Positions 44,697 to 52,134 of a stretch of 64,000 bases of DNA are shown here, piece by piece. Positions within the stretch are counted from its first letter, which is position 1, and each line of letters begins with the position of its first letter. The stretch comes from Natronolimnobius baerhuensis (GTDB taxonomy: Archaea; Halobacteriota; Halobacteria; Halobacteriales; Natrialbaceae): the NCBI RefSeq assembly GCF_002177135.1, contig NZ_MWPH01000003.1, positions 186,001-250,000 on the forward strand, given 5' to 3'. The position numbers were made by a program, and so were the translations under genes. Below the pieces are notes generated by a model. The model was given only the letters and a program-made list of their open reading frames with translations, had not been told where the DNA came from and did not search any database.

Positions 44697-45596
44697 ATGA
44701 GCGGGCCCGATGCCGGCAGGGTTGACGATGACGACGACTGGTCTGGCCAAGAGGACCAGTCGACTCGGCAGCCACCGGACGACGCCAATACAGCGGACGA
44801 TGTGACGGTCGCAGACGATGGCTACGTTCGCTGGTTTCTCAACACCAGTGACGAACGAGTCGCCATCACGCGAGATATTTTGAGTAGCGTCGCCATCGTC
44901 GCTGTGGTCGGCCTCCTGTTGTTCGGAATCAGTGGCGTCTGGCCCCCACTGGTCGCTGTCGAAAGCGGAAGCATGCAACCGAACATGGAGCGTGGCGATC
45001 TCATCTTTGTCGTCGACAACGAGCGCTTCGTGGGTGACGATCCCATCGACGGCACCGGCGTCGTGCCAATGGATAACAGCGACGGCCACGACAAGTTCGG
45101 ACAGGATGGTGATGTCATCATCTTCCAACCCGACGGCAGCGAGTTCCAGACACCGGTGATCCATCGTGCCCACTTCTGGGTCGATGAGGGCGACGACTGG
45201 GTCGAACGGGCAGACGAGGATATCATTGGAGACACGACCTGTGAGCAAGTCAGCACCTGTCCCGCAACCCACGCCGGCTTCATCACGAAAGGCGACGCCA
45301 ACAGCGGCTACGACCAGCATCGGGGCCACGTCAGCGACGTCGTCAGACCGGAGTGGGTCACCGGCAAGGCCTCGTTCCGCATCCCATGGCTCGGGCACGT
45401 CCGACTGGCCTTCGAGGACTTCTTTGCTGGAATGGCCGCTCCAGCACCCGTAATCGACGTTCCAGCGTCTGCGTTTGACGGGTTGAACCCCGCCGGGCTG
45501 TCAGCCAGCACCCTCGGCGCGACCGGCGTCGCCGGCGTCGGTGCCAGTGCAAGCGTTGGACTCGCCGTTGCCGCGGGCCGAACTCGAGACCGATAG
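44697..45596 (+). CDS. sec11: Signal peptidase I (S26 family, archaeal Sec11 type)
   Basis: 299 residues from the ATG at 44697 (MSGPDAGRVDDDDDWSGQED). A disordered acidic 45-residue head precedes helix 1 near 67-85 (ILSSVAIVAVVGLLLFGIS). The catalytic serine is in ESGSMQPNMERGDLIF near 97, and His in TPVIHRAHFW near 155 replaces the bacterial lysine, as in ER-type enzymes. A second hydrophobic segment closes the C-terminus. It removes signal peptides from exported preproteins. A second ATG at 44649 is less likely. It is divergent from polD1. Confidence 0.93.
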   Translation: MSGPDAGRVDDDDDWSGQEDQSTRQPPDDANTADDVTVADDGYVRWFLNTSDERVAITRDILSSVAIVAVVGLLLFGISGVWPPLVAVESGSMQPNMERGDLIFVVDNERFVGDDPIDGTGVVPMDNSDGHDKFGQDGDVIIFQPDGSEFQTPVIHRAHFWVDEGDDWVERADEDIIGDTTCEQVSTCPATHAGFITKGDANSGYDQHRGHVSDVVRPEWVTGKASFRIPWLGHVRLAFEDFFAGMAAPAPVIDVPASAFDGLNPAGLSASTLGATGVAGVGASASVGLAVAAGRTRDR

Positions 45597-45623
45597 CTCT
45601 CATCCTGTCCGGCACAGCCCACA

Positions 45624-46103
45624 TTATTCGGTCGCCAAAATCTCGAGCAGGAGATCATCCCCGTCGTGTAGCTCCGTCGTTGTCGGATCGACGTCCTCGC
45701 CGTTGCGCTCGAACGACAGGTCGGTGTCGTCATCGCGGCCGTCATAGACCGTCCCATCGTAGGTGATGACATCCGCGCCCTCGAGTCGGTCGTACTCGAA
45801 GAGTGGCAACAGGTCGATGCCCTCCGCGAACGTCACGCGGTCCCGGTCCATATACCACCGGTCGTCGCCCTCGTGAAAGTGAAAATCAAGCGAAACGTTC
45901 TCCGCGTGTTCGGACTGAAATCGGTCAGCGTTCAGGTCGACGGCCTCGCCGTCGATGACGATCTCGAGGTCACCGGATTCGTAGCCATCGATATCTCCCT
46001 CGAGGTCTCGAGCCTCGTGGCCACTGCCGTCTTCATTCTGGAAGAGACAGCCCGCGAGTCCAGTGAGGGCGACGCTCGAGACGAGAACCGCTCGTCGCTG
46101 CAT
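45624..46103 (-). CDS. Hypothetical Tat-type lipoprotein
   Basis: 159 residues; MQRRAVLVSSVALTGLAGCL is a signal with twin Arg and lipobox. The mature part is strongly acidic (DLEGDIDGYESGDLEIVIDG) with several short beta-strand patterns and an FHFHEGDDRWYMD stretch that could hold a metal. No family recognised. It lies between the signal peptidase gene and orc1, convergent with the former. Confidence 0.75.
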   Translation of the reverse strand: MQRRAVLVSSVALTGLAGCLFQNEDGSGHEARDLEGDIDGYESGDLEIVIDGEAVDLNADRFQSEHAENVSLDFHFHEGDDRWYMDRDRVTFAEGIDLLPLFEYDRLEGADVITYDGTVYDGRDDDTDLSFERNGEDVDPTTTELHDGDDLLLEILATE

Positions 46104-46145
46104 ATCGTATCACGCGCGCCGAGACGTATCGGTCCTTCGCTGCCG

Positions 46146-46166
46146 GTCCACCCGAAACAGGGGGCC
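46146..46166 (+). repeat. Origin-box-like motif downstream of orc1
   Basis: GTCCACCCGAAACAGGGGGC plus C matches the box pattern with a shortened spacer before the G-run. It lies in the 83-base gap between the orc1 stop and the start of the lipoprotein gene, so it could affect that gene's promoter. Confidence 0.5.
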
Positions 46167-46186
46167 ATGAACAGAAATTGCTGCGA

Positions 46187-47917
46187 TCAGTTCTCGAATC
46201 GCGCCTGAACGAACGGCTGGACATCGTCGATATCCGAGAGGCGCGAATCCGAGAGCAACACGGCTTCGGTCTCGTCGATTGGCACCGAGAGACTGATCTC
46301 TTTGGTGCGGCCGTACCGTCCCTTCGAGACGACGACAGCGTTGACGATCCCCAGCATATCGAGTTCGCTAATCAGATCCGTCACCCGTCGCTGGGTGAGC
46401 ACATCAGCGTCGATCTCCTCACAGAGTCGCTTGTAGATGTTGAACACCTCGCCCGTGTTAATGCTGTGTACGCCGTTTTTCTCGAGTAAGATGATCGAGA
46501 AGAGGACGAGTTTCGACTGCGTGGGAAGGGTACGCACGACTTCGACGACGCGGTCAAGTTCGATCTTGTCCTGGGCCTCGCGGACGTGTTCTTCGATGAT
46601 CGTCTCAGCCTGCGAGCGCTCTGCGAGTTCACCAGCAGTCCGCAACAGATCGAGTGCACGACGAGCGTCGCCGTGTTCCTGAGCGGCAAACGCCGCACAC
46701 AATGGAATCACGTCATCCGAGAGTGCGTTCCCTTTGAACGCGACCTCAGAGCGGTGCTCTAAGATGTCTCGCAACTGATTCGCGTCGTATGGCGGGAAGA
46801 CGATCTCCTCTTCACCCAACGAGGACTTGACGCGCGGATCGAGAAAGTCCGTGAACTTCAGGTCGTTCGAGATACCGATGATCGAGACGCGCGAGTTCTC
46901 GAGTTCAGAGTTCATCCGTGAAAGGTTATACAGCGTGTCGTCGCCGCTTTTCTCGACGAGTTTATCGATTTCGTCGAGCATGATGACGACAACGCGCTCG
47001 TCGTAATCGACGGCGTCAAAGAAGACGCTGTAGACGCGGTCGGTCGGCCAGCCGGTCATCGGCACGTCCTCGAACGAGTCCTTGTCATCCTCGAGCGACT
47101 CGATCCGGTCGTCGATTTCCTCACGAGAGTCAAACGGCGTCGACTCGAGTGGATGGTCGGCCGCGTCGGGTGCAGTCGAAGCGGTGGGGTCCGAGTCAAC
47201 GGACTCCGCTCCGGTATCGATTGCCTCGGAATTAGTCGGATCCTCGCCCGATTCAGACCCCTCTGTTTCGCCTGGAGAATCGCTCTCTGTCTGCGTTTTG
47301 TCGGGTCCAGTTGAAACGCCAGGGGTGGACGACTCGGAAGTGGATTCGAACACCTCGGGATCGATCTCGAGGTCCGCTTGCTCCTCGAGATCAGCGTCGT
47401 ACTCCTCGAGTGCATCACGAAGCGTCTCGAGTGAGTCGATCTGGTCGTCGATACGGGCTTTGTTCTTCTCGATAAACTTGTTTGCGAGCTGTGCGAGGAC
47501 GCGATACTGGGTATCGGTCACTTCACAGTTGATGTACTCGACGTCACAGGGGACGCTGTACTTCTTGGACGTGCTCTCGAGTTCCTTGCTGACGAACTTC
47601 GCACTGGCGGTCTTGCCGGTTCCAGTTTTCCCGTAGATAAGGATATTCGACGGGGTCTCACCACGAAGCGCGGCAACGAGGATCGTTGCCATCTTGTTAA
47701 TCTGATCGCTGCGGTGGGGGAGTTCGTGTGGCGTATAGGACGGTCTGAGAACCTCCTTGTTCTCAAAGATTGGCTCGCCACTCAGAAGATCGTCGAACAA
47801 TCCCTGCTTGGGTTCGTCGCCGCCGAGATCAGTTCCCTCGAGATCTGCTGAAAACCCATCGCTATTGTCGATCTCGTCTGTCTCTGACTGTGTCGGTTCC
47901 GTATCGTCGTCTGACAT
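46187..47917 (-). CDS. orc1: Orc1/Cdc6 replication initiator
   Basis: 576 residues from the ATG at 47917 (MSDDDTEPTQSETDEIDNSD). It binds origin boxes and loads MCM. An acidic head is followed by the AAA+ core: Walker A LIYGKTGTGKTASAK near 95, Walker B VVIMLDEIDKL near 312, sensor 1 IIGISNDLKF near 345, and sensor 2 in EHGDARRALDLLR. The C-terminal winged helix ends the protein. Residues about 180-270 are an acidic, low-complexity insert that makes it much longer than the usual 400-420 residues. This gene is divergent from oapA across the origin, the conserved haloarchaeal order. Confidence 0.96.
   Translation of the reverse strand: MSDDDTEPTQSETDEIDNSDGFSADLEGTDLGGDEPKQGLFDDLLSGEPIFENKEVLRPSYTPHELPHRSDQINKMATILVAALRGETPSNILIYGKTGTGKTASAKFVSKELESTSKKYSVPCDVEYINCEVTDTQYRVLAQLANKFIEKNKARIDDQIDSLETLRDALEEYDADLEEQADLEIDPEVFESTSESSTPGVSTGPDKTQTESDSPGETEGSESGEDPTNSEAIDTGAESVDSDPTASTAPDAADHPLESTPFDSREEIDDRIESLEDDKDSFEDVPMTGWPTDRVYSVFFDAVDYDERVVVIMLDEIDKLVEKSGDDTLYNLSRMNSELENSRVSIIGISNDLKFTDFLDPRVKSSLGEEEIVFPPYDANQLRDILEHRSEVAFKGNALSDDVIPLCAAFAAQEHGDARRALDLLRTAGELAERSQAETIIEEHVREAQDKIELDRVVEVVRTLPTQSKLVLFSIILLEKNGVHSINTGEVFNIYKRLCEEIDADVLTQRRVTDLISELDMLGIVNAVVVSKGRYGRTKEISLSVPIDETEAVLLSDSRLSDIDDVQPFVQARFEN
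47257..47326. repeat. Inverted pair of origin-box-like motifs inside orc1
   Basis: The left copy (47257-47277, minus strand) reads CTCCAGGCGAAACAGAGGGG plus T; the right copy (47305-47326, plus strand) reads GTCCAGTTGAAACGCCAGGG plus GT. The spacing is 27 bases. In the orc1 frame they encode STPGVSTG and SPGETEGS within the acidic insert, almost the same peptides, in the same order, as in polD1. Confidence 0.7.
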
Positions 47918-47930
47918 TCCTCGTACACGC

Positions 47931-47951
47931 ACCCCTTGGTTTCAGGTGGAA
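47931..47951 (-). repeat. Origin recognition box A, before orc1
   Basis: On the minus strand it reads TTCCACCTGAAACCAAGGGG plus T. It lies 13 bases upstream of the orc1 ATG, so Orc1 binding here could also repress its own gene. Confidence 0.7.
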
Positions 47952-48253
47952 TCCCGAACCCAGAACAGGAATTATCGTGCATAGATGGGCCAAACAGCAC
48001 CATCTACGAGCGTCCGAGCCTGGTTCGGGTCCAGTTGATGCAAACGAAACAAAGGAAGACGGACGTATTAAATTCTTCCCTTCATTTCAGGACCGATTTC
48101 TCCCATCACTCCGAGAGTGTTGCAGTGCTGGGTAGAATGTAGCGTCTCGAATTCACGATCAGACTGACCCCGGCAAAACGTATCAGGTTCCAGAGAGTGA
48201 TTCAGACTCGAGAGGTTATGGAGTGTGTTACCTCGTGTCGTGGTAATCAATAC

Positions 48254-48276
48254 AGGGGTGGGAACCCCCCACCCCT
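48254..48276. repeat. G-string inverted repeat in the origin
   Basis: AGGGGTGGG, a five-base spacer, and CCCACCCCT form a perfect nine-base inverted repeat. The right arm is the G-string of origin box B, so two G-strings face each other here. Confidence 0.65.
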
Positions 48277-48292
48277 TTGTTTCGAGTGGAAC
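48271..48292 (-). repeat. Origin recognition box B
   Basis: On the minus strand it reads GTTCCACTCGAAACAAAGGG plus GT, nearly identical to box C on the other strand. Directly after it, 48293-48313 carries a degenerate copy in the opposite direction (GTGGAAACAGGAGGGCGGGG), giving a 50-base imperfect palindrome at 48264-48313 with 15 of 19 arm positions matching. Confidence 0.8.
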
Positions 48293-48370
48293 GTGGAAAC
48301 AGGAGGGCGGGGGGTAGCGATGGCATCTAGAACGGGAAGGTTTAGGTGGGTAGGCAAGAAACAGTATCCG

Positions 48371-48484
48371 CACTCCTAGCAAATAGAATAGTTTACTAGA
48401 GGAGTGTATTATTGTTACTAGTTCCTACTAGAATAGCTCTCTAGAGCGTCTCGAGTTACTAGACTTATCGCTATTGCTGAATTC
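48371..48484. other. AT-rich, CTAG-rich core, candidate duplex-unwinding element
   Basis: This stretch is far richer in A and T than the surroundings and lies between inverted boxes B and C, where duplex opening is expected. CTAG occurs at 48376, 48396, 48418, 48428, 48441 and 48459, with another at 48327; this tetramer is normally very rare in haloarchaeal DNA. Confidence 0.65.
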
Positions 48485-48508
48485 CCGTTCGAGAACACCG
48501 CTGCATCC

Positions 48509-48530
48509 GGTTCGAGGGGAAACACGGGTG
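48509..48530 (+). repeat. Weak origin-box-like motif
   Basis: GGTTCGAGGGGAAACACGGG plus TG keeps the GAAAC and G-run parts of the box but not the dyad half. It lies between the AT-rich core and box C, in the same direction as box C. Confidence 0.45.
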
Positions 48531-48576
48531 TTCACTCACCGACTCGAGTATCGACTGGGACCCACTCCCTTCTGTA

Positions 48577-48603
48577 GTTCCACTCGAAACGAAGGGGTGG
48601 GGG
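48577..48603 (+). repeat. Origin recognition box C
   Basis: It begins GTTCCACTCGAAACGAAGGG and continues with a G/T string to 48603. It is the near-identical inverted partner of box B about 300 bases away, with the AT-rich core between them. The dyad GTTCC-GAAAC followed by a G-string is the haloarchaeal origin-box layout. Confidence 0.82.
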
Positions 48604-48638
48604 TCTCGCAGCAACAGCGATTGGTGATATATCGGTCG

Positions 48639-48652
48639 ATAGATATATCTAT
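48639..48652. repeat. AT-rich 14-bp palindrome near oapA
   Basis: ATAGATATATCTAT is its own reverse complement, and a related GATATATC lies 13 bases before it. It may be a second easily melted site or part of the oapA promoter region. Confidence 0.45.
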
Positions 48653-48788
48653 AACTGGACCACTTCCGTGCTACTTTCTCGTCTGGTAGTTCACTCTTAT
48701 TGGTGAGTCGATAGGACAGACATAAGCTTAAGTGAATTCAGTCAGTAGTACGCGCAGATGCACCCCGCGGTGCTGGAGGCCCTTACAG

Positions 48789-49427
48789 ATGGGATTGTTC
48801 ACAGAACTCAAAGATAGTGTCTCTCGGGTTACGGACCGCCTGTTCTCAGAACAGGAACCCAAACGTATTGGTATCTATGGTCCGCCGAACGCTGGTAAGA
48901 CGACCCTCGCGAACCGTATTGCACGTGACTGGACTGGTGACGCCGTCGGAACGGAAAGTCACGTTCCACACGAAACGCGTCGCGCACGTAGAAAAGAAAA
49001 CGTCGAAATCGAACGCGACGGAAGCACGGTGACAATCGACATCGTCGACACGCCGGGTGTGACGACGAAAGTCGACTACGAAGAGTTCACCGACGAAATG
49101 GACGAAGACGACGCGATCCGTCGCTCTCGAGAAGCAACCGAAGGTGTCGCCGAAGCGATGCACTGGTTGCGCGAAGACGTCGATGGCGTGATCTACGTCT
49201 TAGATAGCGCAGAAGATCCGATCACACAGGTTAATACCATGCTGATCGGGATTATCGAATCTCGTGATCTTCCTGTTCTTATCTTCGCGAACAAGATCGA
49301 TCTCGACGACGCGAGCGTCAAACGTATCGAAGACGCCTTCCCACAGCATAAGACGGTCCCGCTGTCGGCCAAAGAAGGCGATAACATGGACGAAGTCTAC
49401 GATAACATCGCGGACTACTTCGGGTGA
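48789..49427 (+). CDS. oapA: Origin-associated GTP-binding protein OapA (Era-like)
   Basis: 212 residues from the ATG at 48789 (MGLFTELKDSVSRVTDRLFS). G1 is GPPNAGKTTLANR near 31, G3 is DTPGVTTK near 78, G4 is NKIDLDD near 163 and G5 SAKEGDN near 190. The order and spacing are those of small TRAFAC/Era-like GTPases, without a KH domain. It is the first gene beyond the origin, and oapB follows six bases after its stop. Its role is unknown, though neighbourhood to oriC is conserved in haloarchaea. Confidence 0.92.
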   Translation: MGLFTELKDSVSRVTDRLFSEQEPKRIGIYGPPNAGKTTLANRIARDWTGDAVGTESHVPHETRRARRKENVEIERDGSTVTIDIVDTPGVTTKVDYEEFTDEMDEDDAIRRSREATEGVAEAMHWLREDVDGVIYVLDSAEDPITQVNTMLIGIIESRDLPVLIFANKIDLDDASVKRIEDAFPQHKTVPLSAKEGDNMDEVYDNIADYFG

Positions 49428-49433
49428 TTTCCG

Positions 49434-49835
49434 ATGCCACAAGCAACCAACGATGACTCTGAGTCGCCCGAAAACGGTGTCCAGATCGATCTGATCAGCG
49501 GCGAGCGGATGCAAGGAATGGCCTCGATGGAGAAGATCCGCATGATCCTCGATGGCGTCCACGATGGCAACATCGTCATCCTCGAGGAGGGGCTGACGCC
49601 CGACGAGGAAAGCCGCCTCATCGAGGTGACGATGGCCGAAATCAGCCCGGACGAGTTCAACGGGATCGAAATCGAAACGTATCCCAAATCAGACTCGCGC
49701 GATTCGTCCCTGCTCGGCCGGATCATGGGAAGTGAGGAAGCAGATGCAAAACTCACGGTCATCGGACCAGCAAATCAGATCGAAACGCTTCACAAGGACG
49801 AAACGCTGATCAGCGCGCTCGTCTCCCGGGACTGA
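49434..49835 (+). CDS. oapB: Origin-associated protein OapB (DUF2073)
   Basis: 133 residues, starting MPQATNDDSESPENGVQIDL. The family core is LISGERMQGMASMEKIRMILDGVHDGNIVILEEGLTPDEESRLIEVTM, then a short strand pattern EIETYPK and a C-terminal INxxDQIExLxK-like stretch (TVIGPANQIETLHKDETLIS). It lies between oapA and oapC with only 6-7 bases on each side, so the three are one operon. No biochemical activity is established for the haloarchaeal family. Confidence 0.9.
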   Translation: MPQATNDDSESPENGVQIDLISGERMQGMASMEKIRMILDGVHDGNIVILEEGLTPDEESRLIEVTMAEISPDEFNGIEIETYPKSDSRDSSLLGRIMGSEEADAKLTVIGPANQIETLHKDETLISALVSRD

Positions 49836-49842
49836 TCTACTC

Positions 49843-51174
49843 ATGCCACACCAATGTACGAACTGTGGTCGGACGTTCCCTGACGGCTCCAAGGAGATGC
49901 TGTCGGGCTGTCCCGACTGTGGCGGGAACAAGTTCCAGTTTACGCCCTCGAGTGCAAGTTCGAGTTCGGCATCGAACGAACCCGCTCCCTCGAGTTCGAG
50001 TGCAGCCACATCCGACCCCGGTGACGCGGACTCAACAGGACCCGGCACGGCCGACGCCGCGGCGGATGACTCCGCACCCGCCACTGAACGCGAGAGCGTG
50101 ACCGCTCGTGCTGCGGAGACGGTTCGTGATTGGGTGTCGTCGGATGAGACGACCGAGGCGACCTCCTCGAGTTCGAGTGGAACCGACCCGGCGACAGACA
50201 CGCCAACTCGAGCAGACGAGACGTGGGCTGAGGGGGCCGCATCGTCGGAGGCCGATCAATCTCCAGCGACCGAAACGCAGTCTGCAACAGCGGATGCGTC
50301 CCAGTCTGCAGCAGACGCCGCCTCTCAGTCGGGGGGAGCCGATTCGTCCCAGCCTGCAGCAGATGAACCCACGCAGCCGGCAGGACGTAAGTCGTCCCAC
50401 GAAGCAGATGGCGACGACCATGCGTGGCCACAAACCGCGACTCCGGAATCGCTTCCCGATGACGCTCCAGACGAAATGGAGGCGTTCTCGGAGTGGCCGG
50501 AGACCGCACGCCGGCCAGAAGACCGCCGATCCACGCCTGACTCGAGTAAGCGTTCCGAGACAGACTCGAGCGAGCAGGCTGGCCCGACGGCTCCGTCCGA
50601 GTCGGCCACTCAATCGGAGACGTCATCCTCACACTCTGTGGACTCGAGTTCCAACTCGAAGGCACAGCCGACGACGACGTACGCAGACAGCGAAAACTCC
50701 GCGCAGGCGGATGCGCGAAGCGGCGTTGTCTCCGAGAACGAACTTCCGGTTCACTCACACTCGAGTGGCGATCACGCTGGGACAGACGCTCAAGACCAGA
50801 CTGAGCAGCCGTCGCCAGCCGAGTCTGCATCGACGGCTGAGATTTCGTCGGTGGCTCAGTCTCAAACCGGTGGGGCTGACACTGCCGAAGCGACACAGCC
50901 CGATTCCGACCCGACGGCCGACGCAACCGATACGCCACCGGAACACGGCCGCGTCGTGAGCGAACCGACCGGCGACGAGCCATCGATTGAGGATCTTCGG
51001 GAGGAACTCAACCAGCAGTTCGAGAGCATCAAGATCGTTCGCCCTGGACAGTACGAACTCAACCTGATGGAACTGTATAACCGCGAGGAGTACATTATTT
51101 CGCTGCAAGAGGATGGCCGATACGTGATCGACGTCCCTGACTCCTGGCGCGATGGCGACGGCGACGACGCGTAG
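49843..51174 (+). CDS. oapC: Origin-associated zinc-ribbon protein OapC
   Basis: 443 residues. An N-terminal zinc ribbon has CTNCGRTFPDG at residues 5-15 and CPDCGGNKF near 23. About 310 residues of Ser, Thr, Asp, Ala, Gln and Pro follow with no visible fold, including repeated QSAADAASQ-like units. A conserved C-terminal module starts EPSIEDLREELNQQFESIKI and runs through PGQYELNLMELYNREEYIIS. Only the ends look structured. It is the last gene of the oap operon. Function unknown. Confidence 0.88.
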   Translation: MPHQCTNCGRTFPDGSKEMLSGCPDCGGNKFQFTPSSASSSSASNEPAPSSSSAATSDPGDADSTGPGTADAAADDSAPATERESVTARAAETVRDWVSSDETTEATSSSSSGTDPATDTPTRADETWAEGAASSEADQSPATETQSATADASQSAADAASQSGGADSSQPAADEPTQPAGRKSSHEADGDDHAWPQTATPESLPDDAPDEMEAFSEWPETARRPEDRRSTPDSSKRSETDSSEQAGPTAPSESATQSETSSSHSVDSSSNSKAQPTTTYADSENSAQADARSGVVSENELPVHSHSSGDHAGTDAQDQTEQPSPAESASTAEISSVAQSQTGGADTAEATQPDSDPTADATDTPPEHGRVVSEPTGDEPSIEDLREELNQQFESIKIVRPGQYELNLMELYNREEYIISLQEDGRYVIDVPDSWRDGDGDDA

Positions 51175-51221
51175 CGCTTTTTCTCGACTCTCGAGGCCGG
51201 ACGAGCGGGGGAGACAGATGG

Positions 51222-51228
51222 ATTTAAG
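51222..51228 (+). promoter_or_regulatory. TATA-like box for the 29-aa ORF and its downstream gene
   Basis: ATTTAAG is centred about 28 bases before the ATG at 51253, so that tiny ORF would be the leaderless first gene of the transcript. Confidence 0.55.
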
Positions 51229-51252
51229 CGACGGCAGTGATTGCCCTCGAGT

Positions 51253-51342
51253 ATGAGCACTGCAACCAAGATCGTTCTCGCAACGGTCGCTGTCTCAGCA
51301 CTCCTGTCGGTCCTGCTCGTCTTCCAGAACGTCTTCGCCTGA
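51253..51342 (+). CDS. 29-residue single-helix membrane peptide
   Basis: MSTATKIVLATVAVSALLSV then LLVFQNVFA and a TGA that overlaps the next ATG (TGATG). The peptide is one transmembrane helix with a short polar start containing one Lys. A well-placed TATA-like box and the tight coupling to the downstream gene argue that it is translated. It could be a coupling leader or a functional micro-protein. Confidence 0.6.
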   Translation: MSTATKIVLATVAVSALLSVLLVFQNVFA

Positions 51343-52124
51343 TGTTCAGCGAACGAGACTGCTCGAGTGCCGTCGCGGCCGTTCGGGATGAGTATGCACC
51401 CGACGCGATGGTACTCGACTGTGACCGGGACTTTGAAACACTCGCACCCGCCCGCGCGGAGGGCCTCGGGCTCGTCGTCGAGGCACTCGAGCCGGCGAGC
51501 TATCCGTCGTCGTGGCTGCCAGATGCTTCACCGACGCTCCTCGAGCGCTACGTCGGCTCGGATCTCACGATAGGCATGCCAGGGGACGGTAGCATCGCCT
51601 GGACGCGCCAGACGACGCCACCAGTCGTGCTGGTCAAACCCCGCGTCGAGGGGACGCCAGAATCGTTTTTGAACTTCTTGCTCGCCGAGGCACTCGTCGA
51701 ACTCGGACTCGAGGTGCCCGAGCACTTCATTGGCTTCTTCGAGGACCAGTATCGCGAGCTCGATAAGGCGGTTGCGCTTGATCCGAACGACACCTATCAG
51801 GTCGCGGCAGCGCTGTTCGATGGGTGGGTTGGTCTGCAAACGCGCGACGAATTCGCGACGTGGCACGGCACCCATCCCGACCTCGCCGATGCCTGGCAGG
51901 ACGCCGGCACACGTCTCGAGGATCGGATCTCTGGGCTCCCGCGGGCGGTTGCACGCGGCGAAACGTCGTTTGCGGATGCGACCGAACTCGCCTGTTCGGG
52001 GCTCAAACACGCACTCGAGTTACCGGCTCCGTTTGCGGCGCTCGACACCGAGGCGTATGTCGAGCATGGCCCAGCCTACGCCGTTCAGTGGGCGGAGAAA
52101 ACGTTCGACTCACTCGCAGAATAA
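51342..52124 (+). CDS. Hypothetical haloarchaeal protein, 260 aa
   Basis: The start is the ATG at 51342 (MFSERDCSSAVAAVRDEYAP), overlapping the preceding stop; the frame is open upstream to 51237 but that part overlaps the small membrane ORF. It is a soluble acidic alpha/beta protein with PPVVLVKPRVEGTPESFLNFLLAEALVELG and FDGWVGLQTRDEFATWH as distinctive stretches. I think it belongs to a haloarchaeal DUF (perhaps DUF7089), without known function. No catalytic motif is visible. Confidence 0.78.
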   Translation: MFSERDCSSAVAAVRDEYAPDAMVLDCDRDFETLAPARAEGLGLVVEALEPASYPSSWLPDASPTLLERYVGSDLTIGMPGDGSIAWTRQTTPPVVLVKPRVEGTPESFLNFLLAEALVELGLEVPEHFIGFFEDQYRELDKAVALDPNDTYQVAAALFDGWVGLQTRDEFATWHGTHPDLADAWQDAGTRLEDRISGLPRAVARGETSFADATELACSGLKHALELPAPFAALDTEAYVEHGPAYAVQWAEKTFDSLAE

Positions 52125-52134
52125 GACGACGGAA

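Larger units (their letters stand above)
47918..48788. other. Replication origin region between orc1 and oapA
   Basis: About 870 bases without a supported gene, between the divergent orc1 and oapA. It holds at least three clear origin recognition boxes, further weaker ones, a G-string inverted repeat and an AT-rich, CTAG-rich core. Neighbour order (polD1, sec11, orc1, origin, oapA, oapB, oapC) is that of the main origin in Haloferax and relatives. ORFs of 60-105 codons that cross it on both strands lack protein-like composition and overlap the boxes. Confidence 0.9.

Noticed and set aside
48068-48382. Minus-strand ORF of 104 codons and other short ORFs inside the origin region
   Set aside because: They run through the origin boxes, contain unusual residue runs and lack TATA boxes; coding function is unlikely.
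50301-50360. Short imperfect direct repeats (AGCAGA-type units) in oapC
   Set aside because: They encode a low-complexity linker rich in Gln, Ala and Ser and are better explained as slippage-prone coding sequence than as a functional repeat.
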